A program made the position numbers and the translations under genes. From Bradyrhizobiaceae bacterium (lineage in GTDB: Bacteria > Pseudomonadota > Alphaproteobacteria > Rhizobiales > Xanthobacteraceae), in the NCBI GenBank assembly GCA_020544565.1, contig CP078014.1, forward strand, positions 2,668,016 to 2,732,015: a stretch of 64,000 bases of DNA, written 5' to 3'. Of the stretch, positions 34,162 to 45,128 are shown piece after piece. Below the pieces are notes generated by a model that did not search any database, was not told the origin of the DNA, and worked only from the letters and a program-made list of their open reading frames with translations. Every line of letters starts with the position of its first letter. The stretch's first letter is position 1.

Positions 34162-34301
34162 CGGAAAACCTCGAACGGCAGCAGCGGGAAGAAATAGCTA
34201 CCGTTGCGGTATAACCGACATTGATTGTCGAATGCTTGCGGTGGATCGCGACACGATGCACCTATCCGTTAACCGTGCGTTAACCATGCTGGCCGCCCCG
34301 C

Positions 34302-34793
34302 TTACGGCCGGGCGCCCGCCGCCGTCGCCTGATTGTTGAGGGTGTTGGTCTGGGTCAGGGTCGAGGCGAAATAGGGCACGGCGTCGCCCAGCGTCACCCG
34401 CCGCTGGCAGATCGGCGTGCAGCTGTAGGATTCCCGATCGATGCCGCGATAGACGGTGACGAGCTTTTCCATCGGCCCTTCGACCTGGATGGAGCGGTTC
34501 GCCAGCACGCCGCCGGAGCGGTCCATCGCGATCATGTTGGTGGAGCCGTAGCCCTTGCCCGTCACCACCACCATGCCGCCGGGCTGCAGGGTGACGTCGG
34601 CGATCAGCGGATTCCCGACCACGATGGTGGCGGCCTTTTCCGGCAGCTTCACCACCTGCGCCTGATCGACGACGACGGCGACGGGATCGTCGCCGGTGCC
34701 CGCCAGCGCCGCCATGGGGCCTAGCGAAAGAGCGGCAACGACGGCGGCAAACGCGGCCGTACGAGGCGCGGAACGAAACAGTGTGAGCGACAT
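34302..34793 (-). CDS. Stand-alone pilus/secretin N-terminal domain protein
   Basis: 163 residues. A signal peptide (APRTAAFAAVVAALSLGPMAALA) precedes a domain with VDQAQVVKLPEKAATIVVGNPLIADV and VTGKGYGSTNMIAMDRSG. The domain equals the N-terminal pilus domain of CpaC/RcpA secretins (T2SS_T3SS pil_N), here without secretin. The C-terminal half has CTPICQRRV (possible disulfide). It likely assists the outer-membrane secretin. Divergent from flp. Confidence 0.88.
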   Translation of the reverse strand: MSLTLFRSAPRTAAFAAVVAALSLGPMAALAGTGDDPVAVVVDQAQVVKLPEKAATIVVGNPLIADVTLQPGGMVVVTGKGYGSTNMIAMDRSGGVLANRSIQVEGPMEKLVTVYRGIDRESYSCTPICQRRVTLGDAVPYFASTLTQTNTLNNQATAAGARP

Positions 34794-35168
34794 ACTCTAC
34801 TCCGGGGCGTGTACAAGCCGGCAAAAGCGATACGCAGCGGTGCCGGCGCCCGACATGGCAAATCTGCCGTTAATTGATGAATGAACTGCAAACGAAGTCA
34901 CACGCGCGTTGCGAACACGCCGATCTATTCGTATCCGTCACGCGTGCGCGGAATGCGGTGCGGCGACGATGCCGAAATAATGCGGCGTTCGATTAAAACG
35001 AAATTTACCGTCATCACGAACAGCGCAATACCGCGGTCTTTTCACAATCGAATTAACTGCGTCGCAATGTCCAGGTTCTACGTTGGCGCCATGGTCACGG
35101 TGGTTTCCGCCCCGCAACGACCAGAGTTCTACAGCCACGCGTACACGCGTACAGAGATGGAGTTATCA
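34794..35168. other. Intergenic region upstream of flp; no gene seen
   Basis: 375 bases between the divergent pil_N gene and flp. It is somewhat AT-richer than its flanks (for example 34978-35062). The 8-base unit ACGCGTAC is repeated directly at about 35138-35153, close to the flp ribosome site. It presumably carries the pilin promoter, but no box is convincing. Confidence 0.4.
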
Positions 35169-35339
35169 ATGACCAAGCTCGTTGCTCGTTTCGTCAAGGA
35201 CGAATCCGGCGCCACCGCGATCGAATACGGCCTCATTGCTGCCGGCATCTCGCTCGCGATCATTGCTGCGGTGAACACTCTCGGCGGCACCCTGAACACC
35301 AAGTTCGGCAACATCAACACCTCGCTCGGCGGCCAGTAA
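35169..35339 (+). CDS. flp: Flp-family type IVb pilin
   Basis: 56 residues. Basic leader (TKLVARFVKDESG) then ATAIEYGLIAAGISLAIIAAVNTLGG; cleavage would be after Gly in SGATAIEYG, with the Glu+5 and adjacent Tyr of Flp pilins. It forms the pilus fibre. GGAG lies 6 bases before the ATG. A terminator follows, so the pilin can be made in excess over the machinery genes. Confidence 0.96.
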   Translation: MTKLVARFVKDESGATAIEYGLIAAGISLAIIAAVNTLGGTLNTKFGNINTSLGGQ

Positions 35340-35364
35340 TCGGTCGCTCGCGATCTGCTTCGAG

Positions 35365-35397
35365 AAAGGCTTCGGTTCGCCGAAGCCTTTTTTCTTG
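35365..35397 (+). terminator. Rho-independent terminator after flp
   Basis: AAAGGCTTCGG/CCGAAGCCTTT with loop TTCG and a T run, about 26 bases after the flp stop codon. Confidence 0.92.
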
Positions 35398-35446
35398 CCC
35401 GGTCTTCGTTTCCGGACGACCGCTCCCCTTCCGCTGGCGGACGCGC

Positions 35447-35590
35447 ATGAAACAATCCCTCAAGGCCCAACTCCCGTCACCGGCTCGGTCGCGGGTCGCG
35501 GCGCGGGCCAGCGATCCGGCCTGGATCGTCTGCGCCGCGCTCGTGCTGGCCAGCGCCGCGGTGCTGCTGCGGATCGTGCGGGTTTGGTAA
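35447..35590 (+). CDS. Possible small membrane protein of the pilus locus
   Basis: 47 residues: a basic start (KQSLKAQLPSPARSRVAARA) then one hydrophobic helix (WIVCAALVLASAAVLLRIV). It lies between flp and cpaA. No clear ribosome site is seen, and I do not recognise a family. Codon use is compatible with coding. Uncertain. Confidence 0.45.
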   Translation: MKQSLKAQLPSPARSRVAARASDPAWIVCAALVLASAAVLLRIVRVW

Positions 35591-35690
35591 CCGGCGTTTC
35601 CCCCTTGTTCACTTCTGCCGGTTAACGTCGCGGCACCTGCGCCGGAAACCGTTGCCGGCGTCCTGATCCGAACCATTCGCGGGACCCGCC

Positions 35691-36215
35691 ATGATCCTCG
35701 ACCTCGCGCGCCTCCTTGTGTTTCCGGCCCTGATGGCCTTCGCCGCCGCGAGCGATCTCTTCACCATGACGATCTCCAACCGCGTGTCACTGCTGCTGGT
35801 GGCCGGCTTCTTTATTTTAGCCGGGCTCGGCGGCATGCCGCTGCACGACATCGGGCTGCACGTCGCGGCCGGCCTCGCCGTGCTGGTCGTGACCTTTGCC
35901 TGCTTCGCCTTCGGATGGATGGGCGGCGGCGACGCCAAGGTCGCGGCCGCCACCGCCCTCTGGCTCGGCTTCCCGCCGCTGCTCAACTATTTCCTTTACG
36001 CCTCCGTGTTTGGAGGCGCGCTGACGCTGTTGGTGCTCGAATTCCGGCGCTGGCCGCTGCCCTACCCGCTCGGCGCACAGCAATGGCTGCTGCGGCTGCA
36101 CGCCAGGGACAGCGGCATTCCCTACGGCATCGCGCTGGCCATGGGCGCGCTGATGGTCTACCCGGACACCGACTGGGTGAAGACGGTCGATCTGGCGCGC
36201 TTCATCGCCCCCTGA
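35691..36215 (+). CDS. cpaA: Prepilin peptidase CpaA/TadV
   Basis: 174 residues with about five membrane helices. The two aspartates of aspartic prepilin peptidases are in AAASDLFTMTISN (about residue 22) and GWMGGGDAKVAAA (about residue 85). It cleaves the Flp leader and probably TadE/F. The single-domain form without methylase is typical of tad loci. Confidence 0.93.
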   Translation: MILDLARLLVFPALMAFAAASDLFTMTISNRVSLLLVAGFFILAGLGGMPLHDIGLHVAAGLAVLVVTFACFAFGWMGGGDAKVAAATALWLGFPPLLNYFLYASVFGGALTLLVLEFRRWPLPYPLGAQQWLLRLHARDSGIPYGIALAMGALMVYPDTDWVKTVDLARFIAP

Positions 36216-36342
36216 CGGCGATCCCGGCAATCATCCATTAACTCGGTTTAGATACGCCTCATTAACCATGCTTTGACCTTTAGCTGGTCAAATCCCACCA
36301 CTGCGACAAGTGCGTCGCAGCGTGACGTGGAAAGTGAAGCGT

Positions 36343-37131
36343 ATGAATACCGCACGGATTGTCGTCCTCGGCATTGCTGTCTGCGCCGGCGGCGTCGCGG
36401 CCTATCTCGCCGCCGGCTCCGACACCAAGCAACAGGTCGTCGCCCCGCCCCAGATGGAAACGGTGGACGTTCTCGTCGCCCGTGCCGACATTCCCATGGG
36501 CCATACGGTGGCGCCCGATGACATGCGCTGGCAGTCCTGGCCGGCCGCCTCCGCCTCGTCCTCCTTTATCCGCCGCTCCGACCGGCCCGAGGCCCTCGCC
36601 CAGGCCGCAGGCTCGATCGCGCGCGCACCGTTCCTCGCCGGCGAACCGATCCGCGACACCAAGCTCGTCAAGGGCGATGGCGCCGGCTTCATGGCCGCGA
36701 TCCTGCCCACCGGCTCGCGCGCGGTGTCCACCGAAATCTCCCCCGAAACCGGCGCCGGCGGCTTCATCCTGCCCAACGACAAGGTCGACGTCATCCTCAC
36801 CAAGCGGGACAGGATGATGAGCCGGGGCGGCGCCGGCGAGATCATCAATTCCGAAACCATTCTGGTGAACATCCGCGTTCTCGCCATCGATCAGACCATC
36901 GGTGAGAAGGACGGCCAGAAGGTCGTGGTCGGCAAGACCGCCACCCTCGAACTCAAGCCCGACCAGGCGGAAATGCTGACCCGCGCCCGCCAGACCGGCA
37001 CTCTGTCGCTGGCGCTGCGCAGCCTCGCCGACGCCGGACAGTCGAGCGCGACGCCCGACGATGACGGCAAGACCAACAGCATGAACGTCGTCCGCTTCGG
37101 CGTTCCCATGACCATGACGACACGCAAGTGA
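36343..37131 (+). CDS. cpaB: Flp pilus assembly protein CpaB/RcpC
   Basis: 262 residues. A signal anchor (ARIVVLGIAVCAGGVAAYLAAG) precedes a SAF domain (VDVLVARADIPMGHTVAPDDMRWQSWP), then GSRAVSTEISPETGAGGFILPNDKVDVILT. CpaB supports the periplasmic part of the secretin complex. The ATG at 36343 is chosen over an upstream start at 36310 because it begins the signal sequence. It leads into cpaC within 17 bases. Confidence 0.93.
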   Translation: MNTARIVVLGIAVCAGGVAAYLAAGSDTKQQVVAPPQMETVDVLVARADIPMGHTVAPDDMRWQSWPAASASSSFIRRSDRPEALAQAAGSIARAPFLAGEPIRDTKLVKGDGAGFMAAILPTGSRAVSTEISPETGAGGFILPNDKVDVILTKRDRMMSRGGAGEIINSETILVNIRVLAIDQTIGEKDGQKVVVGKTATLELKPDQAEMLTRARQTGTLSLALRSLADAGQSSATPDDDGKTNSMNVVRFGVPMTMTTRK

Positions 37132-37148
37132 CCAAGAGGACCGCTGAC

Positions 37149-38612
37149 ATGACGCGACAGGGACATCGGGCGCCGGCGCGAATCTCGACAATGCGCGCGC
37201 TGTCGCTGGCCGCGGTCTGCGCGCTGGCGCTGAGCCCCGCCTTGACACCGGCGGACGCCGCCGACTACGGCGCTCCCGCGGCCGCATCGGGCGGCATCAT
37301 GAACGCCCGCTTTCTGCCGCTCGGCATCAGCAAGTCGGTGGTGGTCGATCTTCCGCGCGAGATCAAGGACGTGCTGGTGGCGGATCCGAAGATCGCCAAC
37401 GCGGTGGTGCGCTCGGCGCGGCGCGCCTACATCATCGGCGCCGCGGTCGGCCAGACCAACATCGTGTTCTTCGACGCCGACGGCCAACAGATCGCCGCCT
37501 ACGACATCGCGGTCACCCGCGATCTCAACGGCGTGCGCGCCGGACTGAAGCAGGCAATGCCGCAGGCCGACATCCGCATCGAGGGCGTCGGCGACGGCAT
37601 CGTGCTGTCGGGCAGCGTCGCGAGCCCGGCCGAGGCCCAGCAGGCCCAGGAAATCGCCGCGCGCCTCGCCGGCTCTCCCGAGAAAGTGGTCAACAGCATC
37701 GTGGTGCGCGGTCGCGACCAGGTGATGCTGAAGGTCACCGTCGCCGAGGTTCAGCGCAACATCATCAAGCAGCTCGGCGTCGATCTCAGCGCCAACCTGA
37801 CCTACGGCACCGCGGTGGTGAACTTCAACAACAACAACCCGTTCACCGCGCTCGGCCGCCCCCTCACCGACGGTTCCACCGTGGCCTCGTTCGGCAAAAG
37901 CGCGGGACTGCCCGCCGTCACCGCCACCATCCGCGCGATGGAGAATGCCGGCGTGGTCCGCACCCTGGCCGAGCCGAACCTGACCGCGATCTCCGGCGAA
38001 TCGGCGACCTTCATCGCCGGCGGCGAATTCCCGATTCCCACCGGCGTGACCTGCCAGAGCGCCGCCGGCGGCAGCACCGGCCCGTGCTCGCCCTCGATCA
38101 GCTTCAAGAAATTCGGCATCTCGCTGAACTTCACCCCGGTGGTGCTCGCCGAAGGCCGCATCAGCCTGCGGGTGATGACGGAAGTGTCGGAAGTCTCCAA
38201 CGAAAATTCCATCACCACGTCCGGCTTCACCATTCCCTCGGTCAAGACCCGGCGCGCCGAAACCACCCTCGAAATTCCCTCGGGCGGCTCGATGGCCATG
38301 GCCGGCCTGATCCAGGACCAGACCAAGCAGGCCATCAGCGGCCTGCCCGGCATGGCGCAGGTGCCAGTGCTCGGCACCCTGTTCCGCAGCCGCGACTTCA
38401 TCAACAACCAGACCGAGCTGATGGTGCTGGTGACGCCCTATGTCGTCCGCGCCGTCGCGCAAAAAGACCTGTCGCGACCCGACGACGGATTCGCCGAAGC
38501 CTCCGATCCGCAGGCCAGCCTGCTCGGCACCATCAACCGCATCTACGGCGTTCCCGGACGCACCGATCCGAAGCGGCGCTATCGCGGCACTTACGGCTTT
38601 ATCACGGACTGA
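37149..38612 (+). CDS. cpaC: Flp pilus outer-membrane secretin CpaC/RcpA
   Basis: 487 residues. Signal peptide, then pilus N domain (KSVVVDLPREIKDVLVADPKIANAVV), a BON-like domain (IRIEGVGDGIVLSGSVASP), and the secretin core with ALRPLTDG...MENAGVVRTLAEPNLTAISGESATFIAGGEFPI and GSMAMAGLIQDQTKQAISGLPGMAQVPVLGTLFRS. It forms the outer-membrane pore. GAGGA precedes ATG 37149; a GTG at 37128 is an alternative. Confidence 0.95.
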   Translation: MTRQGHRAPARISTMRALSLAAVCALALSPALTPADAADYGAPAAASGGIMNARFLPLGISKSVVVDLPREIKDVLVADPKIANAVVRSARRAYIIGAAVGQTNIVFFDADGQQIAAYDIAVTRDLNGVRAGLKQAMPQADIRIEGVGDGIVLSGSVASPAEAQQAQEIAARLAGSPEKVVNSIVVRGRDQVMLKVTVAEVQRNIIKQLGVDLSANLTYGTAVVNFNNNNPFTALGRPLTDGSTVASFGKSAGLPAVTATIRAMENAGVVRTLAEPNLTAISGESATFIAGGEFPIPTGVTCQSAAGGSTGPCSPSISFKKFGISLNFTPVVLAEGRISLRVMTEVSEVSNENSITTSGFTIPSVKTRRAETTLEIPSGGSMAMAGLIQDQTKQAISGLPGMAQVPVLGTLFRSRDFINNQTELMVLVTPYVVRAVAQKDLSRPDDGFAEASDPQASLLGTINRIYGVPGRTDPKRRYRGTYGFITD

Positions 38613-38631
38613 GACGGGACAAGGACACCAG

Positions 38632-39369
38632 ATGAACAAGCCAGCACCCGGTCCCAAGCGCAACCTGCGCATGGCGGCAGCCCTGATCGGGGCGGCCGCA
38701 GCGCTGTCCGCCTGCACCCATACCACTCAGGAGACCGTCACCGGCAGCGTGCCCAACGACTACCGGCTGCGCCACCCGATCGTGGTTCAGGAGGCCAACA
38801 CCACCACGGAGGTGTTCGTCGGCTCCGGCCGCGGCGGCCTCACCGCCGCGCAGCGCGCCGACATCGGCGGCATGGCGCAGGCGTGGATGCGCGAGGGCAC
38901 CGGCGCCATCGTCATCGATATGCCCGCCAACACCCCGAATGCCCGCAGCGCCAACGACTCGCTACGCGAGATCAAGGGCATCCTCGCCGCCTATGGCGTG
39001 CCGTCGCGCGGCGTCACGGTGCGGCCCTATCGTCCCGCCGATCCGCGGCAGTTCGCCACCATCCGCGTCAACTATCCGCGCATCCGCGCCGACGCCGGCC
39101 CGTGCGGGCTGTGGCCCGAGGATATCGGCCCGTCGATCAACAACAAGGGCTATCTCGACAACCGGCCCTATCACAATTTCGGCTGCGCCACCCAGCGCAA
39201 CCTCGCCGCCATGGTCGACAACCCCGCCGATCTGGTGCAGCCGCGCGCCGAGACGCCGGCCATGACCTCCCGGCGCAACGCCGCCTTCACCAAATATCGC
39301 AAGGGCGAGGCGACGGCGACAAGCTATCCCGAAAGCGACAGAGCCAAACTCAGCGACGTGGGCAAATGA
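38632..39369 (+). CDS. cpaD: Flp pilus assembly lipoprotein CpaD
   Basis: 245 residues. Lipoprotein signal with LSAC near residue 28. The core has NDYRLRHPIVVQE, RPYRPADPRQFATIRVNYPRI, AGPCGLWPEDIGPS and YHNFGCATQRNLAAMVDNPADLVQPR, all CpaD hallmarks. It is thought to help secretin assembly. The stop overlaps the cpaE start by 4 bases. Confidence 0.95.
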   Translation: MNKPAPGPKRNLRMAAALIGAAAALSACTHTTQETVTGSVPNDYRLRHPIVVQEANTTTEVFVGSGRGGLTAAQRADIGGMAQAWMREGTGAIVIDMPANTPNARSANDSLREIKGILAAYGVPSRGVTVRPYRPADPRQFATIRVNYPRIRADAGPCGLWPEDIGPSINNKGYLDNRPYHNFGCATQRNLAAMVDNPADLVQPRAETPAMTSRRNAAFTKYRKGEATATSYPESDRAKLSDVGK

Positions 39370-40625
39370 TCAATTACGCGCGCCAGGATCAGGACAATTC
39401 AACGGCCGGGCCGTCCGAAGAGCACATCGCGCCGGCGCCCCGCGTGTCGGTGCAGGCGTTCTGCGACACCGTCGAGACCGCTGCGGCGGTGCAGGCGGCG
39501 AGCGAGGACCGCCGGCTCGACAAGGCCCATCTCAAGATCCAGATGGGCGGCATGGCGGCCGCCGTCGAAGCCTATCGCGTGGCGCCGACGCCGAACGTGA
39601 TCCTGCTCGAGGCCGACGGCCGCGGCGATCTTCTCGCCAGCCTCGACCAGCTTGCCTCCGTCTGCGACGCCGGCACCCGCGTCGTCGTCATCGGCCACAT
39701 CAACGACGTCGTGCTGTATCGCGAACTGGTGCGACGGGGCGTCAGCGACTATGTGATCGCGCCGCTCGCCCCGCTCGACGTGGTGCGCGCGATCTGCAAC
39801 CTGTTCTCGGTGCCGGAAGCCAAGGCCGTGGGACGGGTGATCGCCATCGTCGGCGCCAAGGGCGGCGTCGGCGCGTCCACCATCGCCCACAATGTCGCCT
39901 GGGCGATCGCCCGCGACCTCGCGCTCGATTCGGTGGTGGCCGATCTCGACCTCGCCTTCGGCACCGCCGGTCTCGACTACAATCAGGACCCGGCGCAGGG
40001 CATCGCCGACGCGGTGTTCTCGCCCGACCGCATCGACACCGCCTTCGTCGACCGCCTGCTGTCGAAATGCACCGATCACCTGAGCCTGCTGGCCGCCCCC
40101 GCGACGCTGGAGCGGGTTTACGATTTCGGCGCCGACGCCTTCGATGCGATCTTCGACACGCTGCGCACCACCATGCCCTGCATCGTGCTCGACGTCCCGC
40201 ATCAATGGTCGGGCTGGACCCGGCGCGCGCTGGTCAACGCCGACGACATCCTGATCGTCGCGGCGCCCGACCTCGCCAACCTGCGCAACACCAAGAACAT
40301 GTACGACATGCTCAAGGGGGCGCGGCCCAACGACCGCGCCCCGCTCTATTGCCTCAACCAGGTCGGCATGCCGAAACGGCCGGAAATCGGCGTCGGCGAG
40401 TTCGCCAAGGCGATCGAGAGCCAGCCCGTGGCCAGCATTCCGTTCGATCCGCAGACCTTCGGCGCGGCCGCGAACAACGGCCAGATGATTGCGGAAATCG
40501 CCGCCAGTCATCGCGCCACCGAGATGTTCCTGCAGATCGCGCAGCGCCTGACCGGTCGCGGCGAGACCAAAAAGCCGCGCAGCTCGCTGCTGTCGCCGCT
40601 GCTGGCAAAGCTTCGGTCCAAATAG
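39366..40625 (+). CDS. cpaE: Pilus localisation ATPase CpaE/TadZ
   Basis: 419 residues. An N-terminal receiver-like domain (about 60-150) precedes a MinD/ParA-type ATPase with deviant Walker A AIVGAKGGVGASTIAHN, Walker A' strand VVADLDLAFGTAGLD and switch II CIVLDVPHQWSGWTR. It places the pilus machinery. The C-terminus is basic. ATGA overlap with cpaD. Confidence 0.95.
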   Translation: MINYARQDQDNSTAGPSEEHIAPAPRVSVQAFCDTVETAAAVQAASEDRRLDKAHLKIQMGGMAAAVEAYRVAPTPNVILLEADGRGDLLASLDQLASVCDAGTRVVVIGHINDVVLYRELVRRGVSDYVIAPLAPLDVVRAICNLFSVPEAKAVGRVIAIVGAKGGVGASTIAHNVAWAIARDLALDSVVADLDLAFGTAGLDYNQDPAQGIADAVFSPDRIDTAFVDRLLSKCTDHLSLLAAPATLERVYDFGADAFDAIFDTLRTTMPCIVLDVPHQWSGWTRRALVNADDILIVAAPDLANLRNTKNMYDMLKGARPNDRAPLYCLNQVGMPKRPEIGVGEFAKAIESQPVASIPFDPQTFGAAANNGQMIAEIAASHRATEMFLQIAQRLTGRGETKKPRSSLLSPLLAKLRSK

Positions 40626-40647
40626 TCTCTTGCGTGGGGTTTAAGTC

Positions 40648-42096
<1,449 letters not shown>

Positions 42097-42106
42097 GAGA
42101 GGCCCC

Positions 42107-43081
42107 ATGACGATGCAGACGCTGGCGCTGGCCTTCCTCATCACCGTCTCGGCCGGCGGGGTGGCCTGGGTCTTCCTCTATCCGTTGCTGTCCGGACAGC
42201 AGCAGGCGGAAAAGCGCCGCGCCACAGTCGCGCAGGTGACGCCCGTCGCGATCCGAACCGACGACCGCGTGCGGGTGCGCCGCGCGCAGGTCGAGGAGAC
42301 CATGAAGGAGCTGGAGCAGAAGCTCGCCAAACAGAAAAAGGTGTCGCTGAACACCCGTCTCGCCCAGGCGGGCCTTGGCTGGACCAGCCAGCAGTTCCTC
42401 ATCGGCTCATCCGTGCTGGGCGCGGCCGCGCTGGTGCTGGCCTATCTCGGCGGCGTCGCGCTATTGCCCGCCGCCGGCCTGGCGCTGACCGCCGGCCTCG
42501 GCCTGCCGCGCTGGCTGCTGAACTTTCTCAAGAAGCGGCGCGAGAAGAAGTTTCTTGAAGCCCTGCCCGACGCCGTCGATGTGATCGTGCGCGGCGTCAA
42601 GTCCGGCCTGCCGCTGTTCGATTCGATCAAGATCGTCGCCAACGATGCGCCCGAGCCGCTGCGGAGCGAGTTCAAGGCGATCATCGAGACCCAGACCATC
42701 GGCATGCCGATCGGCGAAGCCTGCCAGCGATTGTATGAGCGGATGCCGCTGCCGGAAGCCAACTTCTTCGGCATCGTGGTCGCGATCCAGACCAAATCCG
42801 GCGGCAACCTCTCCGAAGCACTCGGCAACCTCTCCAAGGTGCTGCGCGACCGCCGCAAGATGGCCGCGAAGGTGCAGGCGATGTCGATGGAGGCCAAGGC
42901 GTCGGCCGCGATCATCGGCGCGCTGCCGCCGATCGTGATGATCATGGTCTACATCATGGTGCCCGACTACATCTCGCTGTTGTGGACCCATCCCACCGGA
43001 CGACTGATGCTGGCCGGCTGCGCGCTGTGGATGAGCGCCGGCGTCATGGTGATGAAGAAGATGATCAATTTCGACTTCTGA
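42107..43081 (+). CDS. tadB: Flp pilus inner-membrane protein TadB
   Basis: 324 residues with four membrane helices arranged as two pairs around a cytoplasmic GspF-like domain (FLEALPDAVDVIVRGVKSGLPLFDSIK; NFFGIVVAIQTKSGGNLSEALGNLSKVLRDRRKM). Forms the assembly platform with TadC. 10 bases after cpaF. Confidence 0.95.
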   Translation: MTMQTLALAFLITVSAGGVAWVFLYPLLSGQQQAEKRRATVAQVTPVAIRTDDRVRVRRAQVEETMKELEQKLAKQKKVSLNTRLAQAGLGWTSQQFLIGSSVLGAAALVLAYLGGVALLPAAGLALTAGLGLPRWLLNFLKKRREKKFLEALPDAVDVIVRGVKSGLPLFDSIKIVANDAPEPLRSEFKAIIETQTIGMPIGEACQRLYERMPLPEANFFGIVVAIQTKSGGNLSEALGNLSKVLRDRRKMAAKVQAMSMEAKASAAIIGALPPIVMIMVYIMVPDYISLLWTHPTGRLMLAGCALWMSAGVMVMKKMINFDF

Positions 43082-43091
43082 CGAGGCCCGC

Positions 43092-44069
43092 ATGCTCGAA
43101 CTTCTCATCGACAAGTTCCACGACGTCAGATTCCTGACCATGATGCTGGCCGCCGTCGCCGCCAGCGCCACCGTCTACGCGCTGGTGTCGCCGATGCTCG
43201 CAGCCGACGGCCTCGCCCGGCGGATGAAGGCGGTGGCAAGCGAGCGCGAGCGGATGCGCATGCGCGAGCGCGAACGGCTGAACCGCGGCGAAAAGGTTTC
43301 GCTGCGGCAAAGCCCGAAACAAATGGTGCGCAGGGTCGTCGAGGATTTCAACCTCGGCAAATGGCTGGCGCAGGAAGAAGCCCGTGACAAGCTGGTGATG
43401 GCCGGCTATCGCGGCCATGCGCCCTATGTCACGTTCCTGTTCTTCCGCCTCGTCATGCCCATCCTGTTCCTGGCCGGCGCGGCGATCTATGTGTTCCTGC
43501 TGGCGCGCATGCAGCAGCCGCTGCCGACCAAGCTCGGCATCTGCCTCGGCGCGGCGTGGCTCGGCATGCAGGCACCGATGCTGTTTTTGAAGAACGCCAT
43601 CACCAAGCGTCAGTTGTCGATCCGGCGCGCCTTTCCGGACGCGCTCGACCTGCTGCTGATCTGCATCGAATCCGGCATGTCGGTGGAAGCCGGCTTCCGC
43701 CGCGTCAGCGAGGAAATCGGCCAGCAGTCGGTCGCGCTCGCCGAGGAACTGTCCCTGACCACGGCCGAACTGTCGTATCTGCAGGAACGCCGGATGGCTT
43801 ACGAGAACCTCGCCAAGCGCACCGGCCTCGAAGGCGTCAAATCGGTCTGCCTCGCGCTGATGCAATGCGAGCGCTACGGCACGCCGGTCGGCCAGACGCT
43901 GCGGGTTCTGGCGCAGGAGAACCGCGACATGCGTATGAACGAGGCCGAGAAGAAGGCCGCCGCGCTGCCGCCCAAACTCACCGTGCCGATGATCGTGTTC
44001 TTCCTGCCGGTGCTGTTCGTGGTCATCCTCGGCCCGACCGGGATCAAGGTCAGCGAATACATGCGGTGA
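43092..44069 (+). CDS. tadC: Flp pilus inner-membrane protein TadC
   Basis: 325 residues. Membrane helices near the N-terminus and end; the GspF domain has RAFPDALDLLLICIESGMSVEAGFRRVSEEIG and LMQCERYGTPVGQTLRVLAQENRDMRMNEAEKKAAALPPKLTVPM. Second platform protein, 10 bases after tadB. Last plus-strand gene of the locus. Confidence 0.95.
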   Translation: MLELLIDKFHDVRFLTMMLAAVAASATVYALVSPMLAADGLARRMKAVASERERMRMRERERLNRGEKVSLRQSPKQMVRRVVEDFNLGKWLAQEEARDKLVMAGYRGHAPYVTFLFFRLVMPILFLAGAAIYVFLLARMQQPLPTKLGICLGAAWLGMQAPMLFLKNAITKRQLSIRRAFPDALDLLLICIESGMSVEAGFRRVSEEIGQQSVALAEELSLTTAELSYLQERRMAYENLAKRTGLEGVKSVCLALMQCERYGTPVGQTLRVLAQENRDMRMNEAEKKAAALPPKLTVPMIVFFLPVLFVVILGPTGIKVSEYMR

Positions 44070-44075
44070 CGGACG

Positions 44076-44099
44076 CGCCGCGCGTCACCGCGCGCGGCG
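44076..44099. terminator. Hairpin between convergent tadC and tadD
   Basis: CGCCGCGCG/CGCGCGGCG with a 6-base loop in a 55-base gap. No T run follows on either strand, so its role as a terminator is tentative. Confidence 0.35.
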
Positions 44100-44124
44100 G
44101 CATCAACAAGCCTGCTGAATATTC

Positions 44125-44943
44125 TTAGTCGGCGAGCCCGGCGATATTGCGCGTGCGGCTCCCGACATTCGCCGTCTGCGGCAGGCGGGCGTTGTCGCGG
44201 CCGATGATCTGCTTGAGATAGGCGACGTTGGCCTCGGCCTCCTCGGCCGGCAGATCCGACTTGACGATGGCTTCCGCCTCGGCGAAGCGGCCCTGAAGCC
44301 CGATCGCCAGCGCCAGATTCTGGCGCACGCGGGGATCGTTGCCGCGCTGATAGGCCCGGCGCAGGGTCGCCTCGGCCTTCGGCAGGTCCTTGGACAGCAC
44401 ATAGGACATGCCGAGATTGGACAGCACCGACGGCTCCTCCGGCATGATCTTGAGCGCGGTCTCGTAATAGCGGCGCGCGTCCTCGTGCCGTCCCAGTTGA
44501 TCCAGCGCGGTGCCCTGCACCGACAGCGTGCGCCAGTCCGGATTCGACGGCGAGTGGGAGCGGGTCAGCGTATCGAACGCCAGTTGGAAATTGCCGTTGT
44601 CGGCCAGTGCCCGGCCATAGGCCGCCAGCAGCGGCTTGTTGGACGGATTGGCGAGAGTGGCCTGCTCCAGCACCGCCACCGCCTGCTGGCGCTGGCCGTT
44701 GGCGCGCAGCAACTGGCCGTATTTCAGGGCGGACGCGGCATCGCGCGGATTGGCGCGAAAGCGCTCGCCCGCGGCCTCGATATCGCTGCGCGACGGCGCG
44801 CCCGACGCCATCTCCGTGCCGGGCTTGAGCGATCCGGTCAGGTCCGGACCGCGCGCGGTCTGGCATCCGCCAAGCCCGAGGGCCAACAGCACGGCAATGG
44901 CGGCAGAGCCGCGGCACCGGGAAAGATTCGACGACAGACGCAT
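44125..44943 (-). CDS. tadD: Flp pilus tetratricopeptide lipoprotein TadD
   Basis: 272 residues. Lipobox LGGC near residue 27, then several TPR repeats (AAGERFRANPRDAASALKYGQLLRANGQ; LDQLGRHEDARRYYETALKIMPEEPSVLSNLGMSY; LPKAEATLRRAYQRG). It resembles PilF-type pilotins for the secretin. Convergent with tadC. Confidence 0.93.
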   Translation of the reverse strand: MRLSSNLSRCRGSAAIAVLLALGLGGCQTARGPDLTGSLKPGTEMASGAPSRSDIEAAGERFRANPRDAASALKYGQLLRANGQRQQAVAVLEQATLANPSNKPLLAAYGRALADNGNFQLAFDTLTRSHSPSNPDWRTLSVQGTALDQLGRHEDARRYYETALKIMPEEPSVLSNLGMSYVLSKDLPKAEATLRRAYQRGNDPRVRQNLALAIGLQGRFAEAEAIVKSDLPAEEAEANVAYLKQIIGRDNARLPQTANVGSRTRNIAGLAD

Positions 44944-45128
44944 GGCACAAGGACTCGCGAAAGCGGACCGGCGACGCCGGAGGCTTTCAGCAATAGAACG
45001 TTAACCCTAATGAGTGGTTAATCGGCGCCCGCGACCCCGCTGCCCGGGGGTGCTATCATCGCGCTCCGCTCCGCCCGCTCCGGCCCGCGCCCTTGATTCG
45101 TTCGAAAGACCCATCGTTCAGGATACCC

